Below are positions 11,991 through 24,513 of a stretch of DNA of 64,000 nt, in pieces. The position numbers were made by a program, and so were the translations under genes. The first letter of the stretch is position 1, and each line of letters begins with the position of its first letter. This DNA is from Gnetum montanum (lineage: Eukaryota; Streptophyta; Gnetopsida; Gnetales; Gnetaceae), in NCBI GenBank assembly GCA_015680685.1, contig MNCI01010510.1, forward strand, positions 128,186-192,185, read 5' to 3'. Below the pieces are notes generated by a model. The model saw only the letters and a list, made by a program, of their open reading frames with translations. It did no database searches and was not told the origin of the DNA.

Positions 11991-13400
11991 TCTTCTAGTG
12001 GTCCAACCCTTGTGACATTTCCTGAGTAAGAAGATAGGTGAAAATGTTATCATACCATTTTGGCTCATTGGGCATCTATTTAGTTATAGCCCTAGCAAAG
12101 AAGAGTTCATCAGGAAATGTATCAGATAATGGGATTTTGTCCTCTTTGTCATCCCATCATAGTCCTTTTGATCTACCATTGTAAGATCGAATTCCTGCAA
12201 GATCACCAACCATTGTATTATATAGGGGCTCATTGTTGGCTTGTTCATTATGAAGTGGATGAAACTATGTTCTATGTGCACAAACACCTTGTGCATAATG
12301 CCTAAACTTCTCTAAAGTGAACACCATTGCCATCAATTTTTTTCTATGGTGGTGTAGTTTAGTTGTGCAACCACAATGCTTTTGCTAGCATAGTGGATGT
12401 AGTATGGATGTTTCTTGTCATCTAACTATGTCAACACAGCTCCTAATGGATAATTCAATGCATCCATCATAATATGAAATGTTCTGGACTAGTTAGGTGT
12501 TTGTAGGATTGAAGTTTCTACAAGCTTCTCTTTTAGTTGCTGGAATTCCTTTTCACATTCTACGGTCTAGACAAAAGAAGCATCTTTCTTTGTTAGCTCA
12601 ACCAATAGTTTTGTGATCTTAGAAAAATTCTCTATGAATCACCAGTAGTAGCCAGTATGTCTAAGGAATGACTAAACATATTTAACTATTTTTGGCTGAT
12701 GGGTTATTCCTTGGATGACCCTTATTTTTTTAGGGTCCACCTCAATTCTTACTTGTGAGATTCTATGTCCCAGTATAATGTCCTCCTAGACCATGAGGTG
12801 AATCTTCTACCAATTGAGTTGTAAGTTGGTTTCAACACATCATTTTAGCACTTACTCAAGGTGGTCCAGGGCATGCACAAATGTATCTCCATAGGTGGAT
12901 AAGTCGTCCATGAAGACTTCCACACCACTATCGATTTGCTGTTGAAAATGCTCAGGACCAAGTGTTGGAATGTGGTAGGAGCATTGCATAGACCAAACAA
13001 CATCTTACGATATGAAAAAGTTCCATCGGGACTTGTGAACGTTGTATTTGCAATTGGAATTTGGTTATAGCCATTATAACCATCTAGAAAATTGTAGTAG
13101 CCATGGCCAGATATTGTATCAAGCACCTGGTCAATAAATGGCAATAGAAAATGATCCTTGAATGTTGCCATGTTTAGCAACCTAAAATCGATGCAAACCT
13201 ACCACTTTCCACATTTCTTTGGTACAATCATAAGTGGGCTAACCCACTCACTATTTTCAATGGGATAGATGAATCCCACCTTGAGGAGTTGCTTGATTTC
13301 CTCCTTGACAATTTGCTTCAATTTGGGGTTCAATCACATCTATGGCTATCACTTTAGCTTCATGGCCAAGCTAGTGTAGATGTAATGCTGGCATATCCTA
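11991..13400 (-). pseudogene. A2 reverse transcriptase and RNase H (decayed)
   Basis: RT text at 12845-13180 reads FKDHFLLPFIDQVLDT and FLDGYNGYNQIPI, followed by TTFTSPDGTFSYRKMLFGLC. In the proper frame the catalytic box near 12901-12915 reads FMDDL, so both Asp residues are kept. An in-frame deletion seems to have removed the APKDQAK-type residues after NQI. RNase H fragments at 12084-12296 read HKVFVHIEHSFIHFIMNKPT. The usual HTDHSA has changed to HIEHSF. Multiple stops show loss of function. Confidence 0.82.
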
Positions 13401-14330
13401 AGATCAATTCCTATGAGTTCAAGATATGACCAAGCAAAAGCTACTAACCATCTTTCAACTACTTTCAACAACATCTTTTTCTGTTCTAAAGCAAGTTTTG
13501 CATTAATTATAACCAGCTTCCCATTCTTCAAAAATACATATTCTATTCTAATGGATAATTTTTTCAGCTCAAGGGGCTCTTGTTTGAATTTTTCAAGAAT
13601 TTCCAACCCTCCCCAATGAGTATCATCATTTATGTCATCAGAGAGTTGGTGATGAACCTGCTCTAGTTCATCCATGCCTGTGACATATGCACATGTCAGG
13701 CTCTTAGTTGGTTCCATGCAAAGTGTGCTACTTTCCAAATCAATAGTTAGGCACTAGGTGTCCTCCTATTTTGTGGCTACTGCATACAAACACCTTTGAA
13801 TTTTTACTTTTGGTGCACACCGCTTGCATGCAGAGATAGATGCTTACTTTATGGCCCAAAGTTTCTACACACAATTGCACCCTGTATCGCTATACGTGAT
13901 GCATGGAACTCTCTTCTTCTCAATCTTTCCAAATGCATTTTCTTTAAATATCTCCAAGGAAATATCTTAGATGCCCATTCTTGCATTGATGATGCTTAGC
14001 CATGCCCTTCCCATGATGAAATCCACTTTGTAGTTCTCCACTTTGATTACTAGGAAATCGGTAGGATAAGACCATGCATAGATAGTGGCCACAATGTTTT
14101 CTACCAGTTCCAATGGAATAGTGATGGATTGGTTTGCCAATTCTAATCCCATGTTTCTCTTCTTGAGAGGAGGCAGGTTCTAAGTAGTGTATATCTCATG
14201 AGAAATCAAATTAACATTAAAACCTGAATCGAAAAGAGCCTTGCATGGTTCATTCCCAGAAATCTACAAGTAAATTTGAGGACTTCAAGGATCGACTAAT
14301 TTCCTGGGAAGGTTTCCTACACAGAACCAA
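13401..14330 (-). pseudogene. A2 protease and Cys-motif linker (decayed)
   Basis: Protease text reads FIMGRAWLSIINARMGI at the end of the 13967-14152 stretch, preceded by ELANQSITIPLELVENIV. Toward RT, about 13775-13835 reads ACKRCAP...KIQRCLYAVAT, the shared C-x2-C...C linker. The segment 13349-13738 continues as FLKNGKLVIINAKLALEQKK, the lead-in to RT. Broken by stops. Confidence 0.76.
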
Positions 14331-16900
14331 TCAAACACAATGTCAATAAGCATTATGGTATGGATCCTTGGTAGAGTTTGGTTTGAAGGAGGCTCGAAGA
14401 AATTTGATATGGAGGAAGAGGCAAGAGCAGGGTTGTCAACCATGGGTGTAGCTGAAGGCTTAGGTGGACTATGGGGTCGAAAGAAAGATCTTTTCTTTGA
14501 TTGGGCATTCGACCCCTTCGATTGATAATTGGATTGAAAATTAATAGCCCTCGTAGCATTTTGTTGTTGTGGTTGAGCAGGTAATTCACCCTGCATCGGT
14601 GGAGTAGATGGTAACTGTGCAACTGAAGGAGGAGTATGTATAGGGATAGGAGGAGGATAACAATAAGAGGTAATATCCCATCTTTCATGTGGCAAATAAG
14701 CTTGAAAATAATTTGAAGGGTGGTAGTGAGGTTGAAAATTAGAGATATGACTAGAGGAGTTACATGGAGACATGGGTTACTACATGTGGTAACCATATAA
14801 ATTAGGTTGTCAGTAAGGGTATTGTTGTCTTGGTGGTGCCAGTGCCCATGATTATGGTTGCTACCATTATTGATATTGTTTATACAGTTGTAGTGGAGCT
14901 TCACTTGGATAATACGGTTGTTGTTAGTAAAATTGCCCAAGATTATCTTGAGGATAAGGTAATCTTTTGGATGTTTGCCTTTGTGTAAGTAATGGATGTA
15001 AGGCATACACCCCAGACTCCTATAGATGTGACACAATAGGGAAACCTCCCTTAGGATGTTCATATTGATAGATGTCACACCCACAATCATCATCTAATTC
15101 ACTATCTACAACCTCTTCTATTGTAGCAATCTTGCCCTTACCTTTGTGATATGCACGTTTAGCTTCCTTGTGCTTCCTACACTCATGCTTACTACTTTGT
15201 TTTTTGGACTTTTTAGTGATTTTGAGAATAGCTTGGAATCTATTATCCATTGAGTCCCTTAACTGATCAACCTTGGTTGTAAGTTTAAATTGAAATTATT
15301 GGAGTGGCAAGGCTTTCTTATGCACCCCCTCATCAAATACAGACTCATCCTCACTATCACAAAATCGAACCTTTCTCTTGCGAATGGAAGGATCATGATT
15401 ATACTCTTCTACACTTTCTCTTTTTCTTAGTTCACCCTCCTCTTTGGTGATTTTCTCGATTAATCTTTGTATCTAATGGGTAGTTAGTTTTGACAATCGT
15501 CCTTGGGCATAGACACCAATGGTTTTCCTCATTCTATTATGAAGCTCATCTACAATGTGGCAAAGTTGAACCAATTGAGAATAACCATGGCCAGGACATT
15601 TGTGCATCAAGGCATAGTATCGGCCAATGGTGGCATCCAAGGGTTTGTGTGTGCCTTGTTTCCACCCTTGGATTTTATTCCTTAAGTTGGACACTCTAGA
15701 GTACATTTGATACTTATCATTAAACAACTCAAGCATGGTACTCCATCGTCTGATAGATTTCAGCTCTAAGGATTGGCACCAATTTTTTGCTTCCTTGATG
15801 AGTGTCTTGGGGAACAACTTCAATTTCTATCACTCATTCTCTATGTTTTGCAAGGCACATGCATCTTAGAAATCTTGGAGATGATTCTACAAATCAAAGT
15901 TATATCCTCCTTCAAATTAAGGAATATTATTCATGTCTAGCTTCCTGATCCAACTATCTTTCACATGCCTTGTTGGAATTCTAATTACCTCTATGATGTT
16001 AAGCTTACTCTAGGTAGCAAATAGAGGCTCATTGAGGCCTTGATCATGGTGCCTATGATGCCCTCTACTACCCCTTCGTTCATGGCAATGTGCCTCTCTT
16101 AAACATTTTCACCCTTGATCTTTCCTTTCTAGACAGTCCCTTGGATCATTTTGGTCCCATAGATCATTTTGTTCATTTCGATTACCTCCATCATGGTCTC
16201 ATCTTTTGCAATCATGGTCAAAGAAAAAAGAATAAGATGATGATGAAGGGAAAGAGGAAGGAGAACTAGCACCATTACAATGCATGCTACCACCTCTTCA
16301 GTGTTCGTGACCACGATCACGATCATGCTTCTTATCTGCATCCTTGTCTTGACTTGCCTCTTTGGATGCTTCTTTATCATTGGGTCCCTTGTTACCAGAA
16401 TCAGGATTGAGAACTGTGGAGTGTATATTCTAATTTTGACCTTCATCATTGAAGTTAAAGAGAGGAGTTTCATTGAATGGAAACCCCCCAGACAAGGGTT
16501 CCCCACTAGCTTATTGGTACAATAGGAATGGAGAATCATTAAGCCCTTTTCCCTTCAAAAATTCATAGCGTTACTCTAGCTATTAATCTAGTAGACATTG
16601 TGCTTTAGTGGGATGGTAATCCTTAGCATTAGCATATTCCACAATATATTCCCCATGGCAGTCTTGAAGATCACATTGTGCAAGCATTTGACAGAGCATT
16701 GTAGGAGCAACATGATCGGGTAACAACACAATGTTGCCCTCTATGTCATGCCATCACAACTGTTCATCCTAGTGCAAGATGAAGGTGAATTTCAGCACAT
16801 ACTCATCAAGATGAGTATATATAATTTGATATTGTTGAGACTTTGGTAGATTAACTCTATCAGCCTTAGGTCGAGAAGCGCTCATGTGAGAAGAAGACAT
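14331..16900 (-). pseudogene. A2 gag (decayed)
   Basis: The sense start at 16900 reads MSSSHMSASRPK. The core at 15473-15823 is the clearest retrotransposon-gag domain in the window: LELFNDKYQMYSRVSNLRNK, then CPGHGYSQLVQLCHIVDELH and GVYAQGRLSKL. Downstream, 15020-15250 reads KHKEAKRAYHKGKGK and ends CDIYQYEHPKGGF. The C-terminus at 14285-14773 is rich in Pro, Gln, His and Tyr, as in the other copies. It is interrupted by stops. Confidence 0.82.
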
Positions 16901-17040
16901 TTTCAGTTAGCGAATAAAAATCATAGTGTGCTCTAAGAATTTGTTTTAGTAATTTTAAAATAGGATATGACTCTAAGGGTTCATTTCAATGATTTAAATA
17001 CATTTCACTAGGTCCTAGATAGTGCATGAAACAAAAAAAA

Positions 17041-17061
17041 GGTCCCCCACAACAATGCCAA
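17041..17061 (-). promoter_or_regulatory. A2 primer binding site, tRNA-Asp type
   Basis: The minus strand reads TTGGCATTGTTGTGGGGGAC next to the 5' LTR, a decayed complement of the tRNA-Asp 3' end. Confidence 0.75.
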
Positions 17062-17868
17062 TGATGAGTAGCAAGATACCTCTACACCCAACCATACAAA
17101 TCACTAAGGCATTATGCGTGATCCGGGAAAATTCTATGGTCCTATAGTTATCTAATACACTAGCTCTTCTAGGAAGTGAAATGGATGTTGAGAATGTTCG
17201 TTGTCTTCCCAATTACACCTGTGAGGTTCAAGAGTATGGTTTAAGTGTAATTGAGGTATATGATTTTTCTTACTTTATATTTTATGGATTTGGTGGCTTA
17301 AAACAAAAATGAAGAGTAGAGTAATTTAAAATCTAATTCATTATTATCTATTGGACACATCCTAAACACATATAGCACTCTTGGGCTACCAAATGTTAAG
17401 CGGTGTTGAGTTACTAAGTACTATATGAATGTTCGAAGTGGTCATGCTTGCGTTCATTAATTGCTGAAAATAAATTGCTTAATTCAAATGCAATAAAGTA
17501 AAGTGCAATAAAGAAAATATTAAGTTATTCTTAGTGCTATAAGGATTTTCAAAAGAGTTCATTTTATTCTCATCACACTGCTATGCTCAGGTGTGTCAGT
17601 GCTCAAATAAAGAACTAGACACACTTAGATTCCTTTTGTGGGAACTCAGAAAATATTCTAACTTTGAGGAAAAGAAACAGCAAGAGCTTTGCTACTTTTC
17701 TTGAAAACTAAACTAAAAACTTACTATGAAAATTGGAGCCCAGGCATGGTATTTATAGACGTAGGGTAGATGATCCAACGTCACTTATGGGATGTTGTAT
17801 CAAGACCGCAACATTACGGCTCTGACATTGCATACCCAACATCAAGGCCAACATAATGCGGTTCATCA
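17062..17868 (-). repeat. A2 5' LTR
   Basis: The LTR is 807 bp, from TGATGAGTAGCAAGA to TTCATCA. The antisense TATA box is near 17750-17758. Its U3 (about 17765-17860) lacks GATATC and carries AACGTC, ACATT and CAACAT words instead. G1 gag sequence begins at 17869. Confidence 0.85.
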
Positions 17869-18426
17869 ATGGGCTTCATAATGAAATGAGGGAGACCCTT
17901 AGGATTTATGCCAAAGGTTGATTATATGAATTGAAAGCCCATTAGATACAAAGGCTAATCATGAGGGTGGTAAAAGAAGAAGGAAAGATATGTAAATGAG
18001 AGAATGTAAAGGAATATAACTGGGATCCAACTTTTCAAAAGAAGGGGATCCATATCTATGACAAGATAAAATAGTTAGCTCTCTATGAGGTGATTTCACA
18101 ACAAACCTTGCTAATACAAAAGTCTATTGATGAGCTTGAAGTAAGGATAAATAAGATGTGAGAGTTGATGAACAAAAAAGTGAACAACAAAGTTAAAACT
18201 TACATGAAAACCATAGAGAAGAGAGTAACACAATAAGAATCAAGTGATTAAAACAAGAAGAGGAAAAAGAACTAAGAAACATCTAGGAAAACTTATTGGA
18301 AAAAAGGGAAAATAGCTATGGAAGAAGAGGTTATAAAATCAACCACATAAGAGGATGATGGATGTCTATATGACCATCCAAAGGGCTATTGCCTAGTCAT
18401 GTTACATCTACATGAGTATTGGGCTT
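17869..18426 (+). pseudogene. G1 gag, first part (pol-less Athila-like element)
   Basis: Plus-strand gag begins in mid-domain (GLHNEMRKTLRIYAKG-type text) because A2 is inserted upstream. It continues through the lysine-rich segment to the CLYDHPKGY equivalent and stops at the solo LTR. It matches G2 gag from 59170 onward nearly word for word. The beginning of G1, including its 5' LTR, lies off the left edge. Confidence 0.8.
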
Positions 18427-19224
18427 TGATGAGTGGCGAGGTACCCCTATGCACAACCATATGAATCACTAAGGTGTTATGTGTGATTTGGTTGAATTTC
18501 ATGGACCTATAGTTATCTCATACACTAGTTCCTTTGGGAAGTAAAACGACATTGAGAACATTCGTTGTCTTCCCAACTACACTTGTGAGGCTCAAGGGTA
18601 TGGTTTAAGTGAAATTGAGGTATATAAATTTTTATCATTTTATGTTTTATGGATGTAATCACCTACAACAAGAATAAAGGGTAAATTAGATTGAAAACTA
18701 ATGTCTATTGTTTATCTAGCCTAACACAAGTAATCGTCCCACTTTCTTGGACACATCCTGAACACGTATAGCACTGTTGGGCTACTAAACGTTAAGCGTT
18801 GCTGGGTTCATTAATTGCTAGAAATAAATTACTTAATTAAATGCATTAAAGTAAAGAGTAAAAAAGTAAAATGCAATAAGGAAAATATTAAGATATTCTC
18901 AGTGCTACAAGGATTGTCAAAAGAGTTCATTTTATTCCTATCACACTGCTATTCTTAGGTACATCAATGCTTGAATAAAAAACCATACACACTTAGACTC
19001 CTTTTGCAGGCACTCAGAAAATATTCTAACTCTAAGGAAAAGAAATGGCAAGAGTTTCACTACTTTGCTTGAAAACTAAACTAAAAACTATTCAAAAATT
19101 GACTCAAAATGGGAGCCTAGGCGTAGTATTGGGGAATATACCCTGATGTTGGATCCAAGCGCTGACGTTGCGGCCCTGACGTCACATACCCAACATTGTA
19201 ATCAACACAAACGGTGATTCATAA
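18427..19224 (-). repeat. Solo LTR of the Athila-like family, inserted in G1 gag
   Basis: The 798-bp LTR starts TGATGAGTGGCGAGG and ends TTCATAA (last-but-one C changed to A). It has perfect 5-bp target copies GGCTT at 18422-18426 and 19225-19229. The gag reading interrupted at 18426 resumes at 19225. No internal sequence is present, so it is a solo LTR from unequal recombination. The U3 (about 19140-19215) carries TGACGT words, including the palindrome TGACGTCA. Confidence 0.92.
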
Positions 19225-19950
19225 GGCTTTTACTTTGAATCCCAAGTTTGTACAAAAGAAAATTCCTAGGAAATTATCTTTCTCATAAGGTAATTATAGA
19301 AAATCCTACAACCAACCATACTATCCTAGTGGGACTTATTATTAACCTTAAAACTACTATCAACCGCAATGGAAAAATCAATAGTCGTGGGAAAGGCCAT
19401 CATCAAACCAGCACTATCCTTACTACCAACCTGACTTATATGAATATTATGTTCAACAACATGTTTCTCCAACTGGTTCTACTTCCTCTACCTCACATCA
19501 CTACTACCACTCTCCTGAATATCATCAACTTGTAATATCTTCTGAAAGATCACCATCTCATGTCACTTATCCTCCATCATATCCTCAATATTATCATACT
19601 TCCCTCCATCATATGTCATTTCAAACAACATAGGGAGGTTCAACACCATAACATCAATGAAAGAATGCCACTTATGTTGTGAACATATATGGAAATAATA
19701 ATGTTAGTAGATCTCAACCACAACCTCGAAAATATCCTTTCTTTGGGATAGGTTTCTCACATGAGCACAAAACTCATAGACCTATTAGCACATTAAAACT
19801 AGCACATGGCCAATTTGGTTCAACACCCACCCTCACCAAAATAATGTCTTTGTTAATGCATAAAATTTGGATGTACCAAAACGAGGGAAAAAACTTGTTT
19901 AATGAGACTATTACCTAGGATGCCTTTCGTATGAGTACAAAAACCTAGGA
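19225..19950 (+). pseudogene. G1 gag, C-terminal part
   Basis: The frame continues from the solo LTR as the C-terminal, Tyr/Gln/Asn/His/Pro-rich part of gag, matching G2 at 59720-60340 (for example the GNYRKSY phrase). Stops such as those in the YYP-rich stretch break it. After about 19870 it stops matching G2. Confidence 0.75.
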
Positions 19951-20690
19951 ATAGTCCTAGTTGGAGAGGGCCATGTGATGCTTTAAAATAATAAATCAAA
20001 CTAGAAAATTGGAGAATTTGAAAAACTATTCTTGAAATTCAAGAATACAATAGGTCTTGAATAAATTTTGCCTAGTGCCCTGTTGCTATTACTGGATTGT
20101 GCTACTAGGCCATAGCAGACACTATCATAGCCAACACTACTTGTAGCCACTGAGAGAGGGGAGAGAGATTTATTTAGTGTTCTACCACCACATGCCTTGT
20201 TTCTGCCTATCACACAACCTATCATTGGTGGCAGAAAACCCAGGGAGGCCATCTATTGTAGCTTTACCATTGCCAAAGAAAAAGAGAACCCTGTTGCATT
20301 CACCACAATGTCACTGTGTCAATAATGGGGTTGTTGTTGAGGCATCGTTTTTGACATGTTCGCATTGGGCTATAGTGGAGAGAAAAAGATGCACTATGTT
20401 GGGAGGTCACTTGTCATTGTCACGCACCATTGTTGATGCACATCTATGTCTACCATGTATGCTCTCGTGTTGACCATTGCTGAGATAGGCCGCCTATTGC
20501 TAATCGTCAAGAGAAGGGAGACTCGATCCCTTCATCAGTCCCAAACAAAGAGAAGAGAGAGAACCCTACTCTTGCTACTAACAGCCAAGAGAAAAAGAGA
20601 GACTGCCATTTGCTCATGTGTTCCATGCATCACTAATAATGATAAAGGATGCAACTGTGGGCTAGAAGTTTAAAATATTAACACAAACCC
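19951..20690. other. Unassigned segment inside G1
   Basis: About 0.75-0.85 kb present in G1 but absent at the matching place in G2 (between about 60340 and 60500). It has short ORFs in several frames with no family I recognise, and purine-rich text such as GAGAAGAGAGAGAACC. It may be an insertion or captured host DNA. I saw no terminal repeats. Confidence 0.5.
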
Positions 20691-22972
20691 TATACTGACC
20701 CATAATAAAGTTCAACAAAAATAGGTTTACATAGTAGCCACTAAACCAAAAGGCACCTAATGGCTTGGTAATGGGAGTCCAAAATTTTTTAAATGATGCA
20801 TGGAGGCATCCAATCCACTTATTAGCTCTTGTTCTACCTTTACGCTTAGTAGTGGGGATGATGCCCCACCCTAAATCAAGAATGAATAAGTGTTTTTTAC
20901 CTTTTCATTTTACATTTGTTTATCATTTTCCTATTTCTTCCAAAATTTTCGAATTCTTCTTAGGTTTTTCATTTTTAAATATTTTTCTTTTTTCTTAAGT
21001 TATTTTCTTATGTTTTATGAATCTCTTTTATGTTACTGTTAATAATATTGTCAGTCATGATGCAGAAGTCAATGTTATATGTTGGGTTTTTGTGCGATGA
21101 TATCAAGATAATTGGATAAGTAATTGTGTGAAGTAGTGAGACCACCTCATCCATCCCTCCATTTCTCTAAATAAAAAACTATTTTGTCATGAAAGAAATT
21201 TAGTTCTTCTTTCATGAAATTAAAATTCATTAATGATCATTATACCTTGAAGAAAGAGGAAATGACTAAGTGGGAATGGCAAGGGTGTGACCTTAAGGGG
21301 ATTTGTTGAGTTCTTTTCTTGACTTCTTTTGTGTGGTTTATGACTCCTCATGGAACGTATCATCACTTTTCTATTTTCAAATAACAAGAAGCTAAAAGTA
21401 TTTGCATGGTGTGATTCCCATCCAAAAAATATAAAAATATAAAATTCAAAAAAATAATAATAATGGAAATTCAAAGCACACCCCTTAGACATAATAATGG
21501 GCTACAAGCACTGGTTATGGGGCTAGAAAGACATGTTACCCATGTTTGAAAGCTCTTCTCTAACCATGGCCCTTCCTTCCTTCTTGTTTCTTCTCTTTTT
21601 GGAGTGATGATTGTTCTTTGTAGTGGTTTTGAACTCATGATGGTTAACATGATGAAATACATCAATACAAGGTCACTGTTAATGGTATGGACTTGGTCTA
21701 AAACTTGGATAGATAAGTATGCTGGTCATTTTAATCATACTTTACACAAGAACCTATTATGAACATGGTTAAGTACCTTACATCCCTATCTTTGTAATCC
21801 ATTCTCATCTCATTATTCACCTTACTGCTACATACAATTATGAGATTGTTGGTTTTGTGTACTATAGTGCAACATCCCAACCAAGGCAATTATGTGTTGT
21901 TTGGAACAAAGACATGATCTACATTTAACTTTTAAGGTGCCCATGGACATCTATAAAAGTGGTTATGTAAGGGCATTATGGTAGGAGCCTACTTTGGGGA
22001 GGATCCACTTACATAACTTTTGTTGATTGTGGCTTTGAACTAACCTTTACATCTTCTAGAATATCTGTGATGGGTTCTCTGAATTTATGCATGCTTTTGG
22101 GACTACTTATCAATTTCAATTAAAATTTCCTACTTTTCTATTTTCATATCCATTAATATTTCTTGGCCATCTTCTAAATTAGACCTTTGGTTTCAATTGT
22201 TCAAAAACTTGTGCGCTTTTGAAGTTATGCTCATCAGTCATGGAGGTTAGGGATGTTTGCTTTGACATCTGTTTAAAATTTTTCTACCATCCTATTTTTG
22301 AACATTTTGGTAACTAATAGTAATTAACCAAAATAAGGTGAACTTGATATTTTAGTTACTTCATAGCCTTGGGCATAGTGCACTATCATCACCTTGTGCT
22401 TAAACACAAACTAAGAAATTTGAAAAGGGTTAATTATTAAGGAAAATTTACCAAAACAAATCTTGATCCTTTGGTGATTGTAGGTGATGCTAAAAGGATG
22501 CCTACGGAAAATGATCTTTTGCTAGGCACGAAACTGAAGCCAATGGACAAATAGTAGCACAAATAGGATAACAGCTCAAACATCACATCATTACTTAATC
22601 CATGGGACAATGAGAAGAAATTTTAGTCCATCCTTTAAGAACGTTCTACATAATCAGAGAAGCACAACATAACAATCAAGGTTGGAAGTCTACCATCGCT
22701 AGTAGTAAAAAAATAAAAAAATAAAAAAAAAATTCATCTTTAGCAACTGTTTGAAGACCTTTGCAAATTTTGTAATCTTCAATGTCTATCTAGTCTTTTT
22801 GTCACTTTGTCATTTTGTTTGCATTCACCCAAATAAAATTGTGTAATGTGGCAGTCAAAGTCAGTTAGTATTTAGAGTTAGTCAATAACCCCATACCTTC
22901 CCAATATTTTGTAAAGAACTTGTTTCTTCTTTTGTTCACTTGATGATGAGTTTTCATTTAGTCGTGGGGATA
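20691..22972 (+). other. G1 non-coding 3' region
   Basis: It follows gag directly; no protease, RT or integrase is present. It shares the three conserved blocks seen in A1 and A3: 21281-21305 (AGGGTGTGACCTTAAGGGGA), 21517-21550 (AAAGACATGTTACCCATG) and 21984-22009 (GAGCCTACTTTGGGGAGGA). It ends with GTCGTGGGGATA just before the LTR, the polypurine-like primer site of the family. Confidence 0.72.
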
Positions 22973-23445
22973 TGATGAATCGTATTCTTCTTAGGCCCCA
23001 ATATAAGATCTCATGCTACATTATCAAATATATGATATCACAGGATGTGTGCCTCCCTATAAATACAACACTTGGGGGCATAATCCGAATAACTTTTCAT
23101 TCCAACATTAGGTAGACTCTTGCAGTTTTATTTTGTAATCTTAGAGGACAGTCAGTGAAAGCCCACAGTGTGGATTTGAGCTAATTGTACGACATCTTAT
23201 TCAAGTGGCAATGTACCTAGACACATTCCATGAGATAAGATTAAGATTGATTCTTATTCATTGTAGTACTTTGACTTAGATTAGATTTACTTTCCACGCA
23301 ATTTACTTTTCATGTACTTAGTGAATATTTACATTTCATGCAAGTTAATCAATTGGTGAATATCTACATTTCATGCAAGTTCTATATTTTTAAAGAGGAT
23401 CTGCATGCACGGAAAATCTAATTGGATCAAGAGTTTGAGAACACT
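22973..23445 (+). repeat. G1 3' LTR, truncated
   Basis: Starts TGATGAATCG after the polypurine-like stretch. It has a short U3 with ATATGATATCAC, then a TATA box in CCTATAAATAC (about 23078-23088) and the conserved GACTCTTGCAGTTTTATTTTG. It matches the reverse complement of the LTR at about 63000-63783 for some 450 bp. The family end CTCATCA is missing, so the right side has been lost. The boundary is approximate. Confidence 0.78.
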
Positions 23446-24513
23446 ACCATACAACTGACTCCAAGTGTTTACAGTTCACTCTAAATATACAATAAGGCAT
23501 ATTTCTTCCCATTACCTACGGTAAGATATTTGGTTGCTTGGTTTGTGTTGAAGGTACATTCTGCATTATTGCCTTTTTCAGTGTATAGAGGGGTATTGAG
23601 TTAGAATTTTGATTGTCGAAGAAGGAATTGCCTTCTACGTGTTTTTTTTTTCCAGAAGCAAAGATTGCTATATAAATGATGGAGACAACCCTCAAATTGA
23701 TCCATACGCAATCGTCCATAATTCTTTCTGAATTACTAAAGTTTTATGAATTACTAAAGTTTTATGTAAACCTATGGACAATCAATCAAATTACCATGAA
23801 AAAGTGTTACAAATTTGTATTAAATTAACTAAAAATATCAGTTATCATTTATCTATTACTATGCTTATGATATATATATATATAATTGTTAACTTTCTAT
23901 ACCTTCTTGGAATTTGTAGATTCTGGTGGATTCTGGAATTAATAGGAAACATGTTTTTTTTTGGTTCTAACGTTGCTAAATGTGTCCTGAATGAAGATAT
24001 TGGTTGAGCATTGGTGCTCAACCTTCCGATCCAGTTCATCGGCTTCTATTCAGAGCTGAGTTACTGCCGCCTCCACCAATGCTAGCAATGTCACAAAAAG
24101 CTGGACGCATTTGGCATAATATAGATTCTCTATGTGGTTGTCATCTTCTAAAAAATGCTAATGTGGAGTAGCTGCTCCAGATACTATTGAAGTTCCTGAA
24201 GATATAGAGAAACTTTTTGATGAAAGTGACTTGAAACAGTAGCTTTAATGTATAGGCAGAAATAAAGATCTCAAAAGTTTTACCATATTTAAGGTCAGCT
24301 GATGCTCTGCTTTAGTTTAGAAAAAGTTATTGCTGTCATGTTGCTTTTAATTATTTTAGAAATTCTATGACTTTGACCAACATTTTCTTTGACTAATAAC
24401 GTGAATGTTGATGCTCTACTTTTAATCTTTAAATCGTTTCACGGGTAAATGTTGATGAACCTTGCACTTAATTGGCTTGTTAAATTTTATATCCTGCTGT
24501 TCAAGTTTTGCAG
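23446..24513. other. Non-coding stretch upstream of the hydrolase pseudogene
   Basis: AT-rich sequence with a tandem 18-19-bp duplication (AATTACTAAAGTTTTATG near 23730-23767) and a short TA microsatellite near 23872. Around 24015-24240 there is somewhat higher complexity that could be a decayed exon, but I do not recognise it. Confidence 0.5.

Larger units (their letters stand above)
11101..17868 (-). mobile_element. A2: Athila-like retrotransposon, right part (continues left of A1)
   Basis: Minus-strand element resuming in the integrase exactly where A1 is inserted. It runs through RNase H, RT, protease, gag, PBS and 5' LTR, which ends at 17868. Its 3' LTR and 3' region would lie off the left edge, beyond the LTR pieces at 1-940. 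Its right LTR abuts mid-gag sequence of the plus-strand element G1, so A2 appears inserted into G1. Coding sequence is decayed throughout. Confidence 0.82.

Noticed and set aside
20177-20473. 98-codon ORF in the unassigned G1 segment
   Set aside because: Overlapping ORFs in other frames and no family resemblance; kept only as an unexplained segment.
24015-24240. An upstream exon of the ILR1-like pseudogene
   Set aside because: No translated frame resembles the M20 peptidase N-terminal half, so it was left as non-coding.
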